Assembly (NCBI GenBank): GCA_023101885.1
Contig: JALPQD010000101.1
Coordinates: 5,178,100 to 5,242,099, forward strand
DNA length: 64,000 bases
Origin: Typhlomys cinereus
Lineage: Eukaryota; Chordata; Mammalia; Rodentia; Platacanthomyidae
Direction: 5' to 3'
In this document: piece after piece, positions 60,485 to 64,000 of the stretch
Layout: the number at the start of each line of letters is the position of its first letter
Numbering within the stretch: position 1 is the first letter of the stretch
Program-made: the position numbers and the translations under genes
Notes under the pieces: model-generated
Told to the model about the DNA's origin: nothing
The model's input: only the letters and a program-made list of their open reading frames with translations
The model's database searches: none

Positions 60485-60762
60485 CTTTTTTATTATTTAT
60501 TCAATTGTGCATGTATGGTGTGTGCGCGTGTGCATGTATGTGCGTGTGTGTAGAACCACGGACGAATTCGGGAACCACCATGGACACCTCCACCTCCTCC
60601 TTGTTTACTCTGCCCTGGGATTCACAGGCTCCGCCTTACCAGGACCAGAAGCACAGGCCGCCCCCGCTTCCGCCCGGCATCTATACGTGGGGTCTAGGAT
60701 CCGAACTCAGGACCTTCTGCCTGCAAGGCAGAGGCTTAACCCCTGAGCCACCTCTCCAGCCC
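60485..60762 (-). repeat. Young S1 SINE copy with perfect target-site duplication
   Basis: Flanked by perfect 17-bp direct repeats TGAAAAAGAACTTTAAA at 60468-60484 and 60763-60779. CpG-rich body nearly the same as 2790-3095, with a 9-bp difference near 60600. Confidence 0.92.
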
Positions 60763-60779
60763 TGAAAAAGAACTTTAAA

Positions 60780-61592
60780 AAGTGACCAGCAGTCTCAAAA
60801 GTAAGACTCCATGACATCACCACTGGACTGTGAGACTCTGACTGGTAAAAAGTACCCAGACACACGAACACGCGTACACACACACACACACACATACACA
60901 GCATCTATGTAAGAATCTTAGAAAGTGTGTTATGATTAGTATGCCTGATCATGCCTACAAAATTCTAGTCATCTTTATGCTTATGTTGTAATATGTATGT
61001 ATTATTTTACAATTCATTACTGAATAAGCATTGTTATAACCTGGTAACAAGGTTACCCATTCACTATGTCATATTGACTGGTGAGACAGTCAGACATCTA
61101 TGACACATCAGAATAGCGTTAGATACTTTATTTAGCTCTAAATATCTTTAGAGCTAAAATAATGTAAAGTAGGTCATAGTACTAGGAAGTGGTGTGCTGG
61201 GTTTTGGACAGAGCATTTGGCACAGTATCAGAGATGGTGCTGAGATAATAAGAAACAGTCTTAAAGCAAAAACCCGGAGCCACCGTAGCAAGCCTCAGGC
61301 TCCAAAGCTAATATGCTCTTGCCTTTCACTTTCACGCCGACTCCTGTGTTCCAAGCCTTAGTTTGGAATTACACCAGGTTTTCTGGAAAATGTTTCTTGC
61401 CTGAGGGGCAACCACCCTGCATTTTTCATTAAATATCTGACAGTATTCAGCTTTTTTGCCCAGCTGTTTGAAAGGGTCCTGTGGTTTGTCAACTAAAATG
61501 GAATTTCCATGAAGATGGAGACTTCGGGAGCCCCAGAAATGAGCATCGCACTTAAGTGGAATGGAAGAGTGCCTAGTAAATATTTGATGAAT
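60780..61592. other. Intergenic sequence with no recognised element
   Basis: A short CA run lies at 60876-60895. Confidence 0.35.
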
Positions 61593-61910
61593 ATGTAATC
61601 ATCCCTCCATGTGCAGAGGGAACTGCTCCAGGACTGTCAGTGGACACCAGAACGAGGGACACCAAAGTTCTTCATGTAAATTTGCATATCTTTGCATATA
61701 ATTCACACATATCCTCCGTGTACTTTAAATCATCTCTGGATTTCTTGTAATAATTAATATTATGCAAATACTGTGTGAATAGGATACTGTAGTGTTTGAT
61801 AATGGTAAGAAAAATATCTGTACATGTTTAATAGAGAGGCAAGTTTTTTCCACATATGGTTGGCTGAGTCCATGAATATGAAACCATGGAAGTTTGGCTA
61901 TATGGTACCT
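61593..61910 (+). repeat. MER2-like Tigger DNA transposon
   Basis: Words in MER2 order: 'tactttaaatcatctctgga', 'tgtacatgtttaatagagagg', 'atggttggctgagtccatga' and 'gaaaccatggaagtttgg'. Confidence 0.7.
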
Positions 61911-62059
61911 CTTAACACCATTACCTCCAAATGTCACTCTTGAACCCTTCCCCAGGTCATTGAAGACTTGTCTTCCCTGACAACAGTGGCACCTTTTCAC
62001 AGGAGGCCCTGACCACTCATCCCTAATCTTGCCAGACTTAGAACAAGTAACTAAGCCAT

Positions 62060-62343
62060 TTTCTGTGTGTGCACACGTGTGTGTGTGTGTGTGTGTGTGT
62101 GTGCACCAGAGGGCATTCAAGTGTATGTGCCTATGGAGGATCGAGGATGACACTGGGAATCATCGTGGATTGCTCTACCTCCTTATTGCTTTGCTTTGGA
62201 GTTTCCTAAGCTTTGTCTTCCAGGGCTGGAATTACAGGCTGTGGCCATATCTGCTTGCCAGTTTTACATGGGATCTGTGGATACGAACCCAGGTTCTTTT
62301 GCTTGTGAGACAAAGGCTTTAACCACTGAGCCCTTTCCTCAGC
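62060..62343 (-). repeat. S1 SINE copy
   Basis: GT tail at 62077-62103, then a full antisense body ending 'gagccctttcctcagcc'. Confidence 0.85.
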
Positions 62344-63274
62344 CTATAACGAAGACATTTTATGCAAACTTTTAGTAACCCATATAAATAAGGCAACATC
62401 TTTGGTACACAGTTGTTTGAAAGCTATCAAACTCCAACCCTATGAGACTGCTCTATTCCATTCTTTCTTTTAATGCTTTAGGTCTGTGTTGAGTACATGT
62501 GACAAATACCTTCACTGCGTCCTTGCAGTCCACATAGGATGATGACCATTCGGTGCTTGTATCAATGTAGTTCTGTTTCTGAGAAGCCCCAGGATAAATC
62601 CCAATGACAAATAGATTGTCTTGAACAAATGATAGGTGGTAGGTTGTACTACCAGCAACATTTCTTTCTTCTCAGTGTTATCTTTCAGAAAACCGCTGAA
62701 ACAAGTATTTTGTCCAATTCCTGACTATTGCTCTTAGGTGCTAATATGGCCTTTCTCTCTATTTCAATTTACCTTGTCTTTTATGTAAGCTTCTTTTGGA
62801 ATAAGGCAGGGTCTCAAATGATGTCAAAATAAATAATGTGAGATTTGTTAGTTTTCTTTAGTCCTTTGAAAGGGTAACTGAAAGCACAGACTTGTTTTAA
62901 CAGATAAGACAAGCATGTGCTGGATTTTCGCACACGGTAAAATTTTTCTAGGCTATGGGACATTTGATGAAATACACAGCAACTAGCTTTAGCTACAGGT
63001 GGCATGTGCTTATCTGATATGAGATCCAAGCTCTGGGCTCTGAAGTTCCATCTGGGATAGAGAGTCAGGTTGCATTGAGATCGAGGTCGAGGGCACACAG
63101 TTCACGTCTTTAGCCGGAAGGTGCTCAAGTCAGGAGTCAGCGAGCTGTCATGCGGCTGCCCCTGAGCCGATCCAGTGCCCTGTTCATTGTGGCGCTTTGC
63201 TGGCAAAATATAAGACACAGAGCCCACTGAACTTGGCTCAGATCTGTATTTACCTCAAGCTGCCCCCTCCGGCT
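62344..63274. other. Intergenic sequence, perhaps old LINE-1 in part
   Basis: The part near 62590-62680 has faint antisense LINE-1 3' similarity. No exon seen. Confidence 0.3.
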
Positions 63275-63415
63275 GCATGATTTTGTCCCCTAATCTCTCT
63301 ATGCCTCTGTTTCTTCATCTATAAGGACTAGTGTCAGCAAGTTGCAGAGATCCCATGAGGCAACGCAGGTAAAATATTGAACCCTGTGCCTGGCAGAGAG
63401 CCAGCAGTCACTACG
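63275..63415 (+). repeat. MIR SINE fragment
   Basis: Contains 'ctaatctctctatgcctctg', 'tttcttcatctataagga' and 'tgtgcctggcagagagcc', in MIR order. Confidence 0.6.
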
Positions 63416-64000
63416 AGTATTCCAGTGAGACATTGCTGTTGTTTGTAGCTTATCGGCGTCCTGTGGGTGCCTGGTCTCCATTTAACCAGCTCCCGGAGTT
63501 GCCAGCTGACCTCACCCTTCTGTGAGTATAAAGAGTCTATTATTTTTAGCCTTGGGATCCTTCACTAATACTCTCTTAAATTCTTTTTGGGGGGGGGCAT
63601 GTCTAATTTCTAGTGTATGCCTTCCTGTTTTCTAAAGTCAGCCTGTCTTTCCATTTTTGAAAAATGGCAGGAGAAAAAAAAATCCATTTTATTTTGCCAG
63701 TTGACCATGAAGAGCTGTGTGTGTGCTTTTGTTGTTTTTCCTTAAAGTGCCAGGTCTTGGAGTTCCTTGGCACACATTTATCCTGGGCTTCCAGGGTGCT
63801 ATTCTAAGACAATCACCAGGCTGTAACAAATGCTCCTGCTTGGCCAATGAGCTCTTTTCATGAATAGTAGCATGAGGCATGTCTTTTGGTTTTCCTTCTC
63901 CTTCTGGAATGGAAAAATTGCCCTGACAACTGCTCACTGTGGCTTCACCTCCCTCCTCCCTGCCCCCACAACAACTTCCTGCAATAATCCCAATTCCAAC
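63416..64000. other. Intergenic sequence with no recognised element
   Basis: A G run lies at 63589-63597. Confidence 0.35.

Overview
This window looks like nuclear DNA from a rodent. It carries one piece of a protein-coding gene in about 64 kb, and the rest is intron or intergenic DNA full of retroelements and simple repeats. The rodent call rests on B1- and B4-type SINEs, two tRNA-headed SINE families (about 19 copies of a long one, called S1 here, and about 9 of a shorter one, called S3), long CA, GA and TATC microsatellites, and a young-looking LINE-1 3' end with a G-rich 3' UTR. S1 is not a mouse/rat type that I recognise. A dipodoid (jerboa-like) host is a plausible guess, since a B2-superfamily SINE called DIP is known there, but I could not check this.

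The gene is on the + strand. Positions 8462-9083 are the last coding exon of a heparan sulfate glucosamine 3-O-sulfotransferase 3 (HS3ST3A1 or HS3ST3B1; their sulfotransferase domains are nearly identical). It has a good branch point, pyrimidine tract and AG, an intact frame and a stop codon. Everything before 8462 is the 3' part of the preceding intron; the first exon, with the 5'-PAPS loop and catalytic glutamate, lies outside the window. After the stop come an AT-rich 3' UTR of uncertain length and then more than 50 kb with no further convincing exon, which fits the gene deserts that follow both HS3ST3 paralogues in mammals.

Layout: 1-8461 intron with S1, S3, B4, MIR and LINE-1 fragments; 8462-9083 exon; 9084 to about 10350 3' UTR; 10.4-16 kb a SINE and microsatellite cluster that also holds two inverted copies of an unrecognised element of about 290 bp; 16-21 kb mostly unique sequence with B1, MaLR-like and LINE-1 pieces; 22 kb a CpG-rich possible LTR; 25.7-27.5 kb the best preserved LINE-1 end; 27.5-40 kb mixed unique and repeat sequence; 40-46.3 kb old LINE-1 fragments with a strong CTCF-type motif at 43651; 46-64 kb unique blocks separated by SINEs, Tigger-type DNA transposons and microsatellites. 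The 54.6-56.9 kb block is the longest stretch free of recognisable repeats.

I found no convincing evidence of a new multi-gene system. The most interesting non-routine signals are the inverted unrecognised element, the precisely datable S1 insertions, a LINE-1-independent CTCF-like site, paired AP-1 motifs and an internally inverted repeat copy.
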